A stretch of DNA of 64,000 bases from Oceaniglobus roseus (GCF_002869745.1 NZ_PNOS01000003.1:1-64000), one strand, 5' to 3'. Shown: positions 1-8,384, counted from the first letter of the stretch. Notes: generated by a model from the letters alone, not told the origin. Numbers and translations are program-made.

Positions 1-24
1 AGCGCCGCAGTGCGGAGAACCGCC

Positions 25-842
25 ATGCGTCATGATCCCGCCAGCGCCGCCATCGTCATCATGCTCCGCAGCCTGAAGCTGCACGGCATGGCGTCGTGCC
101 GAAGGCACGCCTCCGGCGTGACCCGTCAGCGACCTCATCGAACAGGGTGCTCCGGCCTTCGACAGTGCCGTTCCGATGCTCTCCCAGCTCCTGAAGGCCG
201 AGGTCGCCGAGCGCGAGGTGCGCTCCATCGCCTATCACATGAAGGCGGCCCGCTTCCCGGCCTGCAAGGACCTCTCCGGCTTCGACTTCGCCGCCAGCGA
301 GGTCAACGAGGCCCTGGTTCGCCAGCTCCACCGCTGCGAGTTCCTCGACGGCGCCCACAACGTCGTCCTGATCGGCGGTCCGGGCACCGGCAAGACCCAC
401 ATCGCCACCGCTCTCGGCATCCAGGCCGTCGCATCATCGCAAGCGGGTCCGCTTCTTCTCCACCGTGGAACTCGTCAACGCCCTCGAGCAGGAGAAGGCC
501 AGGGGCAAGACCGGCCAGATCGCTGACGGCCTCATGCGCATGGACCTCGTGATCCTCGACGAACTCGGCTATCTGCCCTTCAGCGCCTCAGGCGGTGCGA
601 TGCTCTTCCATCTCCTGAGCAAGCTCTATGAGCACACCAGCGTCGCCATCACCACCAACCTCAGCTTCAGCGAGTGGGCCACCGTCTTCGGCGACGCCAA
701 GATGACCACCGCGCTGCTCGACCGGCTCACCCATCGCTGCCACATCCTGGAGACTGGAAACGACAGCTTCCGCTTCAAGGCCAGCTCAGCTGCCGCGGGC
801 CGCAAACGGAAGGAGCAAGCACATGCCTTGACCCCATCCTGA
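25..842 (+). pseudogene. istB: istB, IS21-family transposition helper ATPase, broken by two frameshifts
   Basis: IstB is the AAA+ ATPase that assists the IstA transposase in target choice. The N-terminus (MRHDPASAAIVIMLRSLKL) is read in one frame from 25. The middle, with the Walker A motif GGPGTGKT, continues in a second frame from about 125 to 430. The rest, with Walker [13 protein letters not shown] and the family C-terminus, is read in a third frame to a stop at 840-842. Compared with the IstB sequence I expect, the first break is a net gain of about 25 bases at 94-124 containing two small hairpins. The second is a loss of two bases at 431/432, where GTC-G-CAT-CAT should read GTC-GAA-CAT-CAT. 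With two unrelated breaks the gene cannot give a full-length product, so the element is probably immobile by itself. Confidence 0.88.
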
Positions 843-863
843 TCCGCAGAACATAACCACCAG

Positions 864-912
864 GCGGGTCAACTCTCGATGGAAAAACCGGGTCACTTCT
901 CACTGGAAATCA
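864..912 (+). repeat. IS21-type terminal transposase-binding repeats
   Basis: Two imperfect direct repeats of about 24 bases sit in tandem at 864-887 (GGGTCAACTCTCGATGGAAA core) and 888-912 (GGGTCACTTCTCACTGGAAA core). Multiple end repeats of this kind are the expected IstA-binding sites of IS21-family ends. They also supply the ATG at 879 that opens the downstream reading frame. Confidence 0.75.
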
Positions 913-3900
913 ACACGCTGACCATTCTCGCGGGCCAGACGGTCGCGACCATCTCGGTCGCCAACTTCTCCGACAACACCGACGACGACGACCGCAACTT
1001 CACGCTGGAACTGTCGGACCCGGTGAGCGGCGTCCTGGCGGGGGGCGAACCCGTGCTGACCGCCACCGGCGTGTTGCTGGACAACGACGGCGCCACCGAG
1101 GACCGGGCGCTGTTCGTGTCCGACCCGGTGATCCTGGAGGGCGACGGAACGAAGTTCGCGGTGTTCGAACTGCGCCTGTCCGAACCGGCGACCGGTGACC
1201 TTACCTTCGCCTACGCAACGGCGGACGGCACGGCCACGGCTGACGAGGATTATGTCGCCACCAGCGGCTCGGTCACCTTCGCGGCCGGTCAGACCGTCGC
1301 TTCCGTGACCGTCGAGATCATCGGGGATACCGTCTCGGAGGTGGCCGAGACATTCTCCCTGGTGGTGAACCCCACCGTTTCAATCGCCAACGGCGTTGCC
1401 GACTCCACCGGGTTGGCGACCCTTGTCGACGACGACACCACGACCGGCCTGCCGGTGATCTCCCTCGTCGCGGCGGAAGGGGACGAAGGGGAGGGCGTGG
1501 AGTTCCGGGTCGTGCTGTCCCAGCCTTCCCTGGCCGACGTCACGGTGTCCTGGCGCACGGTGCAGGACGGGTCGGGCCTCAGCGACGGGGACTATGACGG
1601 CGCCTTCGGCACGCTGACCATTCTCGCGGGCCAGACGGTCGCGACCATCTCGGTCGCCAACTTCTCCGACAACACCGACGACGACGACCGCAACTTCACG
1701 CTGGAGCTGTCGGACCCGGTGAACGGCGTCCTGGCGGGGGGCGAACTCGTGCTGACCGCCACCGGCGTGTTGCTGGACAACGACGGCGCCACAGAGGACC
1801 GGGCGCTGTTCGTGTCCGACCCGGTGATCCTGGAGGGCGACGGAACGAAGTTCGCGGTGTTCGAACTGCGCCTGTCCGAACCCTCCGCCACCGCGCTCAC
1901 CATCGACTATGCCACCGCCGACGGCACTGCCACGGCAGGGGGGGACTATGTTTCCACCTCCGGATCGGTCGTCTTCGCGGCCGGACAGACGGTGGCGTCC
2001 GTGAGCGTCGAGATCGTGGGCGACACGATCTCCGAGGTGGCGGAGACCTTTTCGCTGATCGCCGCCCCGACGACCGGCATCGCGAATGGAGTCGCGGATG
2101 CAGGCGGCGTGGCAACCCTGATCGACGACGACACGGCCACAGGCCTGCCGGTGATTTCGCTCGTCGCGGCGGAAGGGGACGAGGGCGAAACCGTGGACTT
2201 CCTCGTCGTGCTCTCCGAGCCTTCGCTTGCCGACGTCTTCGTCGACTGGCGCACCGTCGCCGACGGTTCGGCCCTTCCGGGGACCGACTTCTCCTCGAAC
2301 TCCGGAGTGCTCCAGATTCCCGCAGGCCAGACCGTGGCCACCATCTCGATCGCGAACTCCTCGGACAACACGGACAAGGACGACCGGAACTTCACGCTGG
2401 AGCTGTCCGACCCGGTCAACGCGGTTCTCGCCGGAGGCGAGAGCACGCTCACGGCCACCGGGGTCCTGCTCGACGACGATGGAGCGACCGAGGACCGGGG
2501 GCTCTTCGTCTCCGACCCCGTGATCTTCGAGCCCGATATCGGGTCGAAACTCGCGGTGTTCGAGGTGCGCCTCTCCGAACCCTCGGCGACGCCGATCACG
2601 CTGAATTATGCCACGGCGGACGGCACGGCGATCGCGGGAGAGGACTACGTCGCGGCCAGCGGTTCGATCACCTTCGCGCCGGCGCAGACCGTGGCCTCGG
2701 TCTCGGTCACGATCCTCGGCGACCAGTTCATCGAACCAGACGAGACCTTCACCCTCACCGTGACCCCGGCGATCGGGATCGCCAACGGCACCGCCGACAA
2801 CACCGGCACCGCCGTACTGCTGAACGAGGACGACGGCACGATCCGCGGCACCGGCGGGCCCGACTCGCTGGAAGGTTCCGCGGGCGACGACACCATGTTC
2901 GGCTTCGGCGGCAACGACACGCTGGCGGGCAACGACGGGTCCGACCTGATCAACGGCGGCAACGGCGACGACCTGCTGCAGGCGGGTGACGGGGACGACA
3001 CGATCAACGGCGACGGTGGCAACGACGCCATCTTCGGTGGCAGCGGGGCGAACCTGCTTGGCGGCGGTGCCGGCAACGACACCGCCTTCGGCTACGCGGG
3101 GAATGACACGCTGAACGGCAGCGACGGGTTCGACAGCCTGAATGGCGGCGGAGGCGCGGACGAACTGCGCGGCGGCGACCAGGCCGACACGCTGGACGGC
3201 AGCTTCGGCAATGATCTGGTGCTTGGTCAGAATGGCAACGATGTCCTGTTCGGCGGCGTCGGCAACGACACGTTGAACGGGGGCCTCGATGCCGACAGCA
3301 TCGACGGCGGCACGGGCAACGACCTTCTCGAAGGCTTCAATGGCTCCGACACCCTCGTCGGCGGCGATGGTCGCGACACGCTGCTCGGCCAGCAGGGCAA
3401 CGATTTCCTCTTCGGCGGGATCGGCAACGACTCTCTCGTCGGCGGCGGCAACAACGACAGCCTCAACGGCGGCAACGACGCCGACACGCTGGACGGCGGC
3501 AGCGGCTCCGACAGTCTCGACGGCGGCGACGGCGCGGACCTGGTGCTCGGGGCAGGGGGCAACGACACCCTGCTGGGCGGCGGCGGTGACGACCGCCTCG
3601 CCGGCTCGTTCGGATTCGATTTCCTGGACGGGGGCGGCGGCAACGACACCCTGGAAGGCGACGAACAGGCCGACACTCTGCTCGGCAACGTCGGCAACGA
3701 CGTCCTGTCCGGCGGGGTCGGCAACGACAGCCTGGATGGCGGCGGCAACGACGACACGCTGTTCGGTGGCGACAACAACGACACCCTGCGCGGCGACTTC
3801 GGCAACGATGTCCTGAACGGCGGTGCGCAGCGCGATCTGCTCGACGGCGGCGGCAACAACGACAACCTCGTCGGCGGGGCCGGAAATGACACGCTGCTGG

Positions 3901-4211
3901 GGCGCAACGGCGACGACACGCTGCTTGGCGGGGGCGGAGACGACACGCTCACGGGCGGGTTCCAGACCGACACCTTCGTCTACGCGCGCAACTACGAACG
4001 CGACACCGTGACGGACTTCAGCGATGCCGACGACATCCTCAGTCTCAACGACAACCTCTGGGGCGGCGGTCTCACCGCGCAGCAGGTGGTCGACACCTAT
4101 GCCAGCGTCTTGTTCGGCAACACGGTGTTCGACTTCGGTGGCGGCGACATCCTGACCGTCAACGGCGTGATCAACGAACAGATCCTGGTCGACAACATCG
4201 CGATCTTCTGA
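879..4211 (+). CDS. Calx-beta/RTX calcium-binding secreted protein, 5' part cut off by the insertion sequence
   Basis: The open frame is 1110 codons, but its first 12 residues (MEKPGHFSLEIN) are encoded by the IS end. Host-derived protein starts about residue 13 in the middle of a Calx-beta module. Residues 13 to about 648 are alternating Calx-beta modules (motifs such as YATADGTA, DYVATSGSVTF, VTVEIIGD, LVDDDT). Residues about 650-1027 are several dozen RTX nonapeptides of the GGxGNDxL type, which bind calcium. The last 80 or so residues (TDTFVYARNYERDTVTDFSD..., ending DNIAIF) look like the C-terminal signal of type I secreted proteins. The intact gene probably encoded a large surface or extracellular adhesin. 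There is no convincing ribosome binding site before the IS-borne ATG, so expression is doubtful. A rho-independent terminator follows. No secretion genes lie in the window. Confidence 0.85.
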   Translation: MEKPGHFSLEINTLTILAGQTVATISVANFSDNTDDDDRNFTLELSDPVSGVLAGGEPVLTATGVLLDNDGATEDRALFVSDPVILEGDGTKFAVFELRLSEPATGDLTFAYATADGTATADEDYVATSGSVTFAAGQTVASVTVEIIGDTVSEVAETFSLVVNPTVSIANGVADSTGLATLVDDDTTTGLPVISLVAAEGDEGEGVEFRVVLSQPSLADVTVSWRTVQDGSGLSDGDYDGAFGTLTILAGQTVATISVANFSDNTDDDDRNFTLELSDPVNGVLAGGELVLTATGVLLDNDGATEDRALFVSDPVILEGDGTKFAVFELRLSEPSATALTIDYATADGTATAGGDYVSTSGSVVFAAGQTVASVSVEIVGDTISEVAETFSLIAAPTTGIANGVADAGGVATLIDDDTATGLPVISLVAAEGDEGETVDFLVVLSEPSLADVFVDWRTVADGSALPGTDFSSNSGVLQIPAGQTVATISIANSSDNTDKDDRNFTLELSDPVNAVLAGGESTLTATGVLLDDDGATEDRGLFVSDPVIFEPDIGSKLAVFEVRLSEPSATPITLNYATADGTAIAGEDYVAASGSITFAPAQTVASVSVTILGDQFIEPDETFTLTVTPAIGIANGTADNTGTAVLLNEDDGTIRGTGGPDSLEGSAGDDTMFGFGGNDTLAGNDGSDLINGGNGDDLLQAGDGDDTINGDGGNDAIFGGSGANLLGGGAGNDTAFGYAGNDTLNGSDGFDSLNGGGGADELRGGDQADTLDGSFGNDLVLGQNGNDVLFGGVGNDTLNGGLDADSIDGGTGNDLLEGFNGSDTLVGGDGRDTLLGQQGNDFLFGGIGNDSLVGGGNNDSLNGGNDADTLDGGSGSDSLDGGDGADLVLGAGGNDTLLGGGGDDRLAGSFGFDFLDGGGGNDTLEGDEQADTLLGNVGNDVLSGGVGNDSLDGGGNDDTLFGGDNNDTLRGDFGNDVLNGGAQRDLLDGGGNNDNLVGGAGNDTLLGRNGDDTLLGGGGDDTLTGGFQTDTFVYARNYERDTVTDFSDADDILSLNDNLWGGGLTAQQVVDTYASVLFGNTVFDFGGGDILTVNGVINEQILVDNIAIF
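915..2829 (+). repeat. 696-bp tandem DNA repeats encoding paired Calx-beta modules
   Basis: The sequence ACGCTGACCATTCTCGCGGG at about 915 recurs at 1611, and a diverged version starts at 2307, giving an exact period of 696 bp (232 codons, two Calx-beta modules). The first roughly 270 bp of units one and two are almost identical at the DNA level, with only a few substitutions. Unit three is clearly diverged and runs into the RTX region near 2830. This suggests recent duplication or gene conversion between units one and two. Confidence 0.85.
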
Positions 4212-4236
4212 TCCCGTCCCAGTCAGGATCGGCGCA

Positions 4237-4267
4237 CCGCCCCGCAGAGCGATCTGCGGGGCGGTTT
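4237..4267 (+). terminator. Rho-independent terminator after the RTX gene
   Basis: A perfect 11-bp GC-rich stem (CCGCCCCGCAG pairing with CTGCGGGGCGG) with a six-base loop is followed by TTT. It lies 26 bases after the RTX stop codon. The rest of the stretch to 4491 shows no gene. Confidence 0.75.
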
Positions 4268-4491
4268 CGGGCGACCTGCCGGGTACCCGGGACCCGTCGC
4301 GCAGCAGTCCGCCGACGCCCCGGGCTGGAATGCGTTCCGATAGCCCTGCAGTTTCGCCGTGCTCTTTGCTGTCCGGCAGGTGCGGCTGACGGCGCCGGAC
4401 GCGCGGGGACTGGTCTCCCCGAAAACGCGAACCCCGGCAGGTGCTGGACCGGCCGGGGCGGAGCTTGTCAGGGCGTTGGCCGCCGAGGGCG

Positions 4492-5286
4492 TCAGGCGAC
4501 CGTGCGTTCGGCGCTCCGGTCATGGCCGAGGGCGGCGTCGCGCTTCTTCGCGGCGGCGGCGGCCGCGCGGGCAAGGAGGTGCACGTCGTTGGGGCCGACG
4601 ACGAGGCGGTAGCCTGCATCGCGCAGGCCCGCCGAATCCCGGGCGCCCTCGATGGTGCCAAGGAGGAAGCCTGCGGCGCGGGCATCGGACTCGACCTTCT
4701 CGATCGCCTTCAGCACCTCGGGGGCCTCGAGCGCTTCGAGGTGGCCCATGGAGGCGGCAAGGTCGTTCGGGCCGACGAAGCCCATGTCGATTCCCTCGAT
4801 CCCGGCGAAGGCGGCGACGTGGGGCAGGGCGTCGCGGTGCTCGATCTGGATTGCGATCATCACCTCCTCGTTCGCCTCCCTGGCGTAGGTGGTCCATTCG
4901 CCGAAGCCCGAGGCGCGCACGATGGGCGCCGCATAGCCGCGGCGGCCCATGGGGGCATAGCGGCAGGCCTGCGCCACGGCGCGGGCCTGTTCGACCGAGT
5001 TGATCATCGGCACGACGAGCGAGCGGGCGCCGCGGTCGAGCGCGCGCTTCAGCGTCGCCTCCTGCGCGTCGGGCACCCGCAGGATCGCGTCGCCGCCCGC
5101 GGCCTCGACGGCGCGGATCAGGTCGAGACCCTTCTCCAGCCCGGCGACCCCGTGCTCGCAATCGATCAGGACCACGTCCCAGCCCGAGCGCACGAGGATC
5201 TCGGCCACGTCGGGCGAGCCGAGTTCAAGCCAGGCCGCCGTCACCGTCTCGCCGGCGAGGATCCGTCTTTTCACGTTGTTCTTCAT
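4492..5286 (-). CDS. HpcH/HpaI-family aldolase
   Basis: This 264-residue protein belongs to the class II pyruvate aldolase family (2-keto-3-deoxy-acid and 4-hydroxy-2-oxoheptanedioate aldolases). These cleave or form 2-keto-hydroxy acids with a divalent metal. Family features seen: WLELGSPDVAEILVRSGWD near the N-terminus, the IDCEHG segment with the catalytic His, LRVP with the conserved Arg, IQIEHRDA and DMGFVGPNDLA for metal and substrate binding. The start ATG overlaps the tctA stop (ATGA) and is preceded by AAGGAAT, so it is the last gene of the tct operon. Context suggests it acts on the imported carboxylate or a product of it. The actual substrate cannot be read from the sequence. Confidence 0.85.
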   Translation of the reverse strand: MKNNVKRRILAGETVTAAWLELGSPDVAEILVRSGWDVVLIDCEHGVAGLEKGLDLIRAVEAAGGDAILRVPDAQEATLKRALDRGARSLVVPMINSVEQARAVAQACRYAPMGRRGYAAPIVRASGFGEWTTYAREANEEVMIAIQIEHRDALPHVAAFAGIEGIDMGFVGPNDLAASMGHLEALEAPEVLKAIEKVESDARAAGFLLGTIEGARDSAGLRDAGYRLVVGPNDVHLLARAAAAAAKKRDAALGHDRSAERTVA

Positions 5287-6806
5287 GGATTTGCATTCCT
5301 TGCAGTATCGTCGGTGCGGAACGCCCGCACCAGTTCGCGGCCGGAGCGCCACAGGAGGGCGGCCCAGACGATCAGCGTGATGGTCCCGAGCACCGCGGCA
5401 GGCGTGCGGCTGAAGAAGCCGGTCAGGTCGCCCTGGGCCTTCATCATCGAGACCATGAAATTGTCCTCCACCACTTCGCCCAGCACGACGCCAAGCACGG
5501 CGGGGGCGATCGGGATGTCGGCGCGGACCATGGCGAAGCCGAGCACGCCGAGGACCAGCGTGATCCAGAGCGAGGTGACGGAGCCGTCGATGGCGAAGGC
5601 GCCGACCATGGAGAGGAGCAGGACGCTCGGCATCAGGATCGCGCGGGGCACCCGCAGGATCCAGGAGGCGACCGCGACGGCCAGGCCGCCGGTGAAGAGC
5701 ATGACGATATTGGCCAGCAGGAAGGCGCCGAACAGCGTCTGGATCAGCAGCCCGTCGGATTCGAAGATGTTCGGCCCCGGCGTCAGCCCCTTCATCAGCA
5801 TGACGCCGATGGCGATGGCGGTGACGCTGTCGCCGGGGATGCCGAAGACCAGGGCCGGCGTCCAGGCGCCGGCCACGCCTGCGTTGTTCGCGGCGCCCGC
5901 GTTCACGATGCCCTCGTAATGGCCGGTGCCGAACTTCTCGGGCGTTTTCGAGACGCGGCGGGCGACGGCGTAGGCGATCCATGCGGCGATGTCCGCGCCC
6001 GCGCCGGGCAAGGCGCCGATCAGGGTGCCGCCGACGCTGGAGCGGCCGATGCCGCGCCAGTTGGCGCGCATGCGACGCGTGGCGTTGCGGATCGCGGTGC
6101 CGAGGGGTTCGATGACGAGCTTGCCGAGGGAGAGGTCGGGGCGCGTCCCCGCCTCGCGCAAGAGTTCGGAGATGGCGAAGAGGCCGATCATGGCGGGGAT
6201 GAAGCTGATCCCGCCGTAGAGGTCCTGGAGCCCGAAGGTGAAGCGGGGATGGCCGACGGCGACGTCGATGCCCACGGTGGCGATGGCGAGGCCGATGAAC
6301 AGGCTCGCGAAGTTCCGCGGCACCGAGGGCCCGCCGACGAGCACGGCGCAGCTGAGGCCGAGGGTAGCGAGCCAGAACGCCTCGTCCGAGGAGAAGTTGG
6401 AGGCGATGGCGGCCAGCAGCGGTGTCGCCGTGGCAAGGATCAGCACGCCCACCACCCCGCCGATGCAGGCGCTGAACAGAGAGACGAACAGGGTCGTGCG
6501 CGCCTCGCCGCCGCGGGCAAGGGCATAGCTGTCCTCGACATAGGCGGCGGAGGCGGGCGTGCCGGGCATCCTCAGCAGCGCGCCCGAGATGTCGCCCGCG
6601 AAGATGGCGGTGGTGGTGGTCGCCACGATGGCGGCCACGGCCTGCACCGGATCCATGAAATAGGTGAAGGGCACCAGCAGCGCGACGGCCATGGTCGCGG
6701 TCAGGCCGGGCATGGCGCCGACGAAGGAGCCGTAGAGCGTGGCGATCAGGATGGTCAGCAGGATCTGCGGGTCGAAGACCGCGGCAAGAAGGGCGGCTAT
6801 GTCCAT
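5283..6806 (-). CDS. tctA: Tripartite tricarboxylate transporter, large permease subunit TctA
   Basis: The 507-residue, strongly hydrophobic protein has the length and pattern of the TctA family, the large membrane subunit (about 12 helices) of tripartite tricarboxylate carriers. These take up di- and tricarboxylates with ion coupling and a periplasmic binding protein. Family signatures seen include YGSFVGAMPGLTATMAVALL near the N-terminus, GDISGALLRMPGTPASAAY, and the second-half repeat VGGTLIGALPGAGADIAAWIAY. It lies four bases after tctB and overlaps the aldolase start by four bases. Confidence 0.93.
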   Translation of the reverse strand: MDIAALLAAVFDPQILLTILIATLYGSFVGAMPGLTATMAVALLVPFTYFMDPVQAVAAIVATTTTAIFAGDISGALLRMPGTPASAAYVEDSYALARGGEARTTLFVSLFSACIGGVVGVLILATATPLLAAIASNFSSDEAFWLATLGLSCAVLVGGPSVPRNFASLFIGLAIATVGIDVAVGHPRFTFGLQDLYGGISFIPAMIGLFAISELLREAGTRPDLSLGKLVIEPLGTAIRNATRRMRANWRGIGRSSVGGTLIGALPGAGADIAAWIAYAVARRVSKTPEKFGTGHYEGIVNAGAANNAGVAGAWTPALVFGIPGDSVTAIAIGVMLMKGLTPGPNIFESDGLLIQTLFGAFLLANIVMLFTGGLAVAVASWILRVPRAILMPSVLLLSMVGAFAIDGSVTSLWITLVLGVLGFAMVRADIPIAPAVLGVVLGEVVEDNFMVSMMKAQGDLTGFFSRTPAAVLGTITLIVWAALLWRSGRELVRAFRTDDTARNANP

Positions 6807-6810
6807 GGTG

Positions 6811-7263
6811 TCACCACGCGATCGGAAGGAGCAGGCCCCAGGGCAGCGGGACGCGCAGGACGTTGTAGAACAGCATGTGGACCAGCACCGTCGCGATCGG
6901 CGCGAAGACGATCGCGGTCAGCCAGGAGCCGCGGAAGATCAGGATGGCCCCGATCAGCACCAGGGTGCCCGCGATGTGGAAGCCGAGCCAGGGCAGGGCC
7001 AGGATGAAGGCCACGATCAGGGCGGCCAGCAGCAGGATCGGCAGGACCTCCAGCCGCTCCTTCAATGCCGCGCCGCGGCCTACGATCCCCTCCGTCGCGA
7101 TCCCCGCGCCGGAGAGGAAGAGGCCCACGGCCACGATCTTGGGAAACAGACCGGGTCCGTAGGCCATGGCCGGGATGACGGGAAAGCCGAGGGCGGTGAC
7201 GAACATCGCCACCCCCCCGACCATCAGGACGCCGCCGGTCAGAAGCTCTCTTCCGCCATCCAT
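6811..7263 (-). CDS. tctB: Tripartite tricarboxylate transporter, small permease subunit TctB
   Basis: The 150-residue membrane protein has about four predicted helices, the usual size and form of TctB, the small membrane subunit of tripartite tricarboxylate carriers. The segment AMAYGPGLFPKIVAVGLFLSG is typical of the family. It lies between tctC (12-base gap) and tctA (4-base gap) on the same strand. TctB proteins diverge strongly, so the assignment rests on size, hydrophobicity, this motif and gene order. Confidence 0.9.
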   Translation of the reverse strand: MDGGRELLTGGVLMVGGVAMFVTALGFPVIPAMAYGPGLFPKIVAVGLFLSGAGIATEGIVGRGAALKERLEVLPILLLAALIVAFILALPWLGFHIAGTLVLIGAILIFRGSWLTAIVFAPIATVLVHMLFYNVLRVPLPWGLLLPIAW

Positions 7264-7275
7264 GACAGGCGCGCC

Positions 7276-8262
7276 TTACTGCGCGGCGAGGCCGACGGCC
7301 TTGATCACGGCGCCCAGGTCCTCGTCCGTCTTGGCGACGAAGGGCTCGATCTCGTCGCGCGGCATCTGGACCACGTCCGCACCGCGGTTCTTCTTGAACT
7401 CGGCCCATTCGTCGGAGGCGAAGATCTCTTCCATCGCCTTGGAGTAGGAACAGGCGATGTTTTCGTCCATGCCTGCCGGTCCGCCCGCGGTGATGAAGGC
7501 GGCGAGGGTCCAGCCGGAGTCGAGCGTTTCCGAGGTCAGCGGAACATCGGGAAGGGCCGAGTTGGCCGAGTCGTGCATGTAGGCGAGCGCGCGGACGTCG
7601 CCCGATTCGATCAGGCCCTTGCCTTCGGACAGCGCCGGAGTGGCGACGTCGACGCCGCCGGCGATCAGCTCCTGCAGGGCCGGGGCCGCGCCCTGGGACG
7701 GGATCCAGCGGATCGCGTCGGGGGGCAGGCCCTCGGCGTTCAGCATGCCGGCCAGCGCGAGGTGCCAGATGCCGCCGAGCGAGGTGCCGGAAGCGGTCAG
7801 GTCGCCCGGGTTCTCGCGCGCATGGTCGAGCAGGGACTGGAGATCCTGGAATTCGCTGTCGGCCTTCACGAGAACGCTGGCCGGGACGATGTCGACCATG
7901 CCGAGGAAGGTGACGTCCTTGTAGGTGATGTCGGTCAGTCCGATCCAGTGCATCGTGTCGATCTCGACCGTCACGGCGCCGATGGTGTAGCCGTCGGGAT
8001 CGGCGTTGACGATGGCGCTGTGGCCGGTCACGCCGTTGCCGCCGGTGCGGTTCACGACGTTGAAGGGCGTGCCCCATTTCGCCTCGAGCATGGAGGCCAG
8101 CATGCGGGAGTTCGCATCGGTGCCGCCGCCCGCGCCCCAGGGCACGATGTAGGTCACGGCACGCTCGGGCTTCCAGTCGCAGGCGGCGTCCTGTGCCAGC
8201 GCGGCACCGGCCGACAGGGTGACGAGCGCGGTCGTGGCCGCGAGTTTGAGTGCAGATCGCAT
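7276..8262 (-). CDS. tctC: Tripartite tricarboxylate transporter, periplasmic binding protein TctC
   Basis: This 328-residue protein starts with a Sec signal peptide (MRSALKLAATTALVTLSAG, cut after ALA) and continues as a TctC/Bug-type solute-binding protein: ERAVTYIVPWGAGGGTDANS, VVNRTGGNGVTGHSAI, ADPDGYTIG. It captures the carboxylate substrate in the periplasm for TctAB. The start was placed at 8262 because the ATG has a strong ribosome binding site (GGGAGGAACCTC). An in-frame extension to 8349 would run through the operator and promoter. The gene heads the operon tctC-tctB-tctA-aldolase and is probably repressed by the divergent LacI-family protein. Confidence 0.93.
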   Translation of the reverse strand: MRSALKLAATTALVTLSAGAALAQDAACDWKPERAVTYIVPWGAGGGTDANSRMLASMLEAKWGTPFNVVNRTGGNGVTGHSAIVNADPDGYTIGAVTVEIDTMHWIGLTDITYKDVTFLGMVDIVPASVLVKADSEFQDLQSLLDHARENPGDLTASGTSLGGIWHLALAGMLNAEGLPPDAIRWIPSQGAAPALQELIAGGVDVATPALSEGKGLIESGDVRALAYMHDSANSALPDVPLTSETLDSGWTLAAFITAGGPAGMDENIACSYSKAMEEIFASDEWAEFKKNRGADVVQMPRDEIEPFVAKTDEDLGAVIKAVGLAAQ

Positions 8263-8298
8263 GAGGTTCCTCCCAGAACGAAGTTGTCTTCGGATTCG

Positions 8299-8359
8299 GG
8301 GATAAAGGGTCGAATGCTGTATGTCAATCGATTGACTAAACGCCTTCACCCGCTACACT
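8299..8359. promoter_or_regulatory. Back-to-back promoters sharing one LacI-type operator
   Basis: A perfect 14-bp palindrome GTCAATCGATTGAC (8323-8336) with the central CG usual for LacI-family operators overlaps both -35 boxes. On the minus strand TTGACA (8327-8322), 17 bases, TATCCC (8304-8299) drives tctC. On the plus strand TTGACT (8332-8337), 16 bases, TACACT (8354-8359) drives the regulator. Bound repressor would block both promoters. Confidence 0.75.
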
Positions 8360-8384
8360 TCCGCATCAGCCAATGGGTAGGGAC

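Larger units (their letters stand above)
1..915 (+). mobile_element. Right end of an IS21-family insertion sequence
   Basis: The segment carries a recognisable but broken istB and ends with the repeated terminal sequences typical of IS21-family elements. The outermost end reads ...CTTCTCACTGGAAATCAACA, which on the other strand starts TGTTGATTTCCAGTGAG, a form I know from IS21-family tips. Directly after it, the host reading frame resumes with a sequence (ACGCTGACCATTCTC) that occurs intact at 1611 inside the next gene, so the junction lies at 912-915. The transposase gene istA and the left end would be left of the window. The exact last base is uncertain by about three bases because the junction bases fit both element and target. 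Confidence 0.85.

Noticed and set aside
94-435. Programmed frameshifting in istB
   Set aside because: IS21 genes may overlap, but two separate breaks, one a 25-base gain and one a 2-base loss, without slippery sequences look like decay.
2860-3960. Regular short repeats that could be taken for a repeat array
   Set aside because: The period is 27 bases coding for RTX nonapeptides (GGxGNDxL). There are no conserved repeat/spacer blocks as in CRISPR.
4212-4491. Possible small gene or RNA between the RTX gene and the aldolase gene
   Set aside because: Apart from the terminator, no open frame with a ribosome binding site, no tRNA cloverleaf and no conserved RNA pattern could be seen.
1380-4685. 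Long minus-strand open frame (1101 codons) opposite the RTX gene
   Set aside because: Its translation is low complexity (Val/Ala/Arg-rich repeats) that mirrors the RTX and Calx-beta codons. GC-rich repeats leave the antisense frame open by chance.
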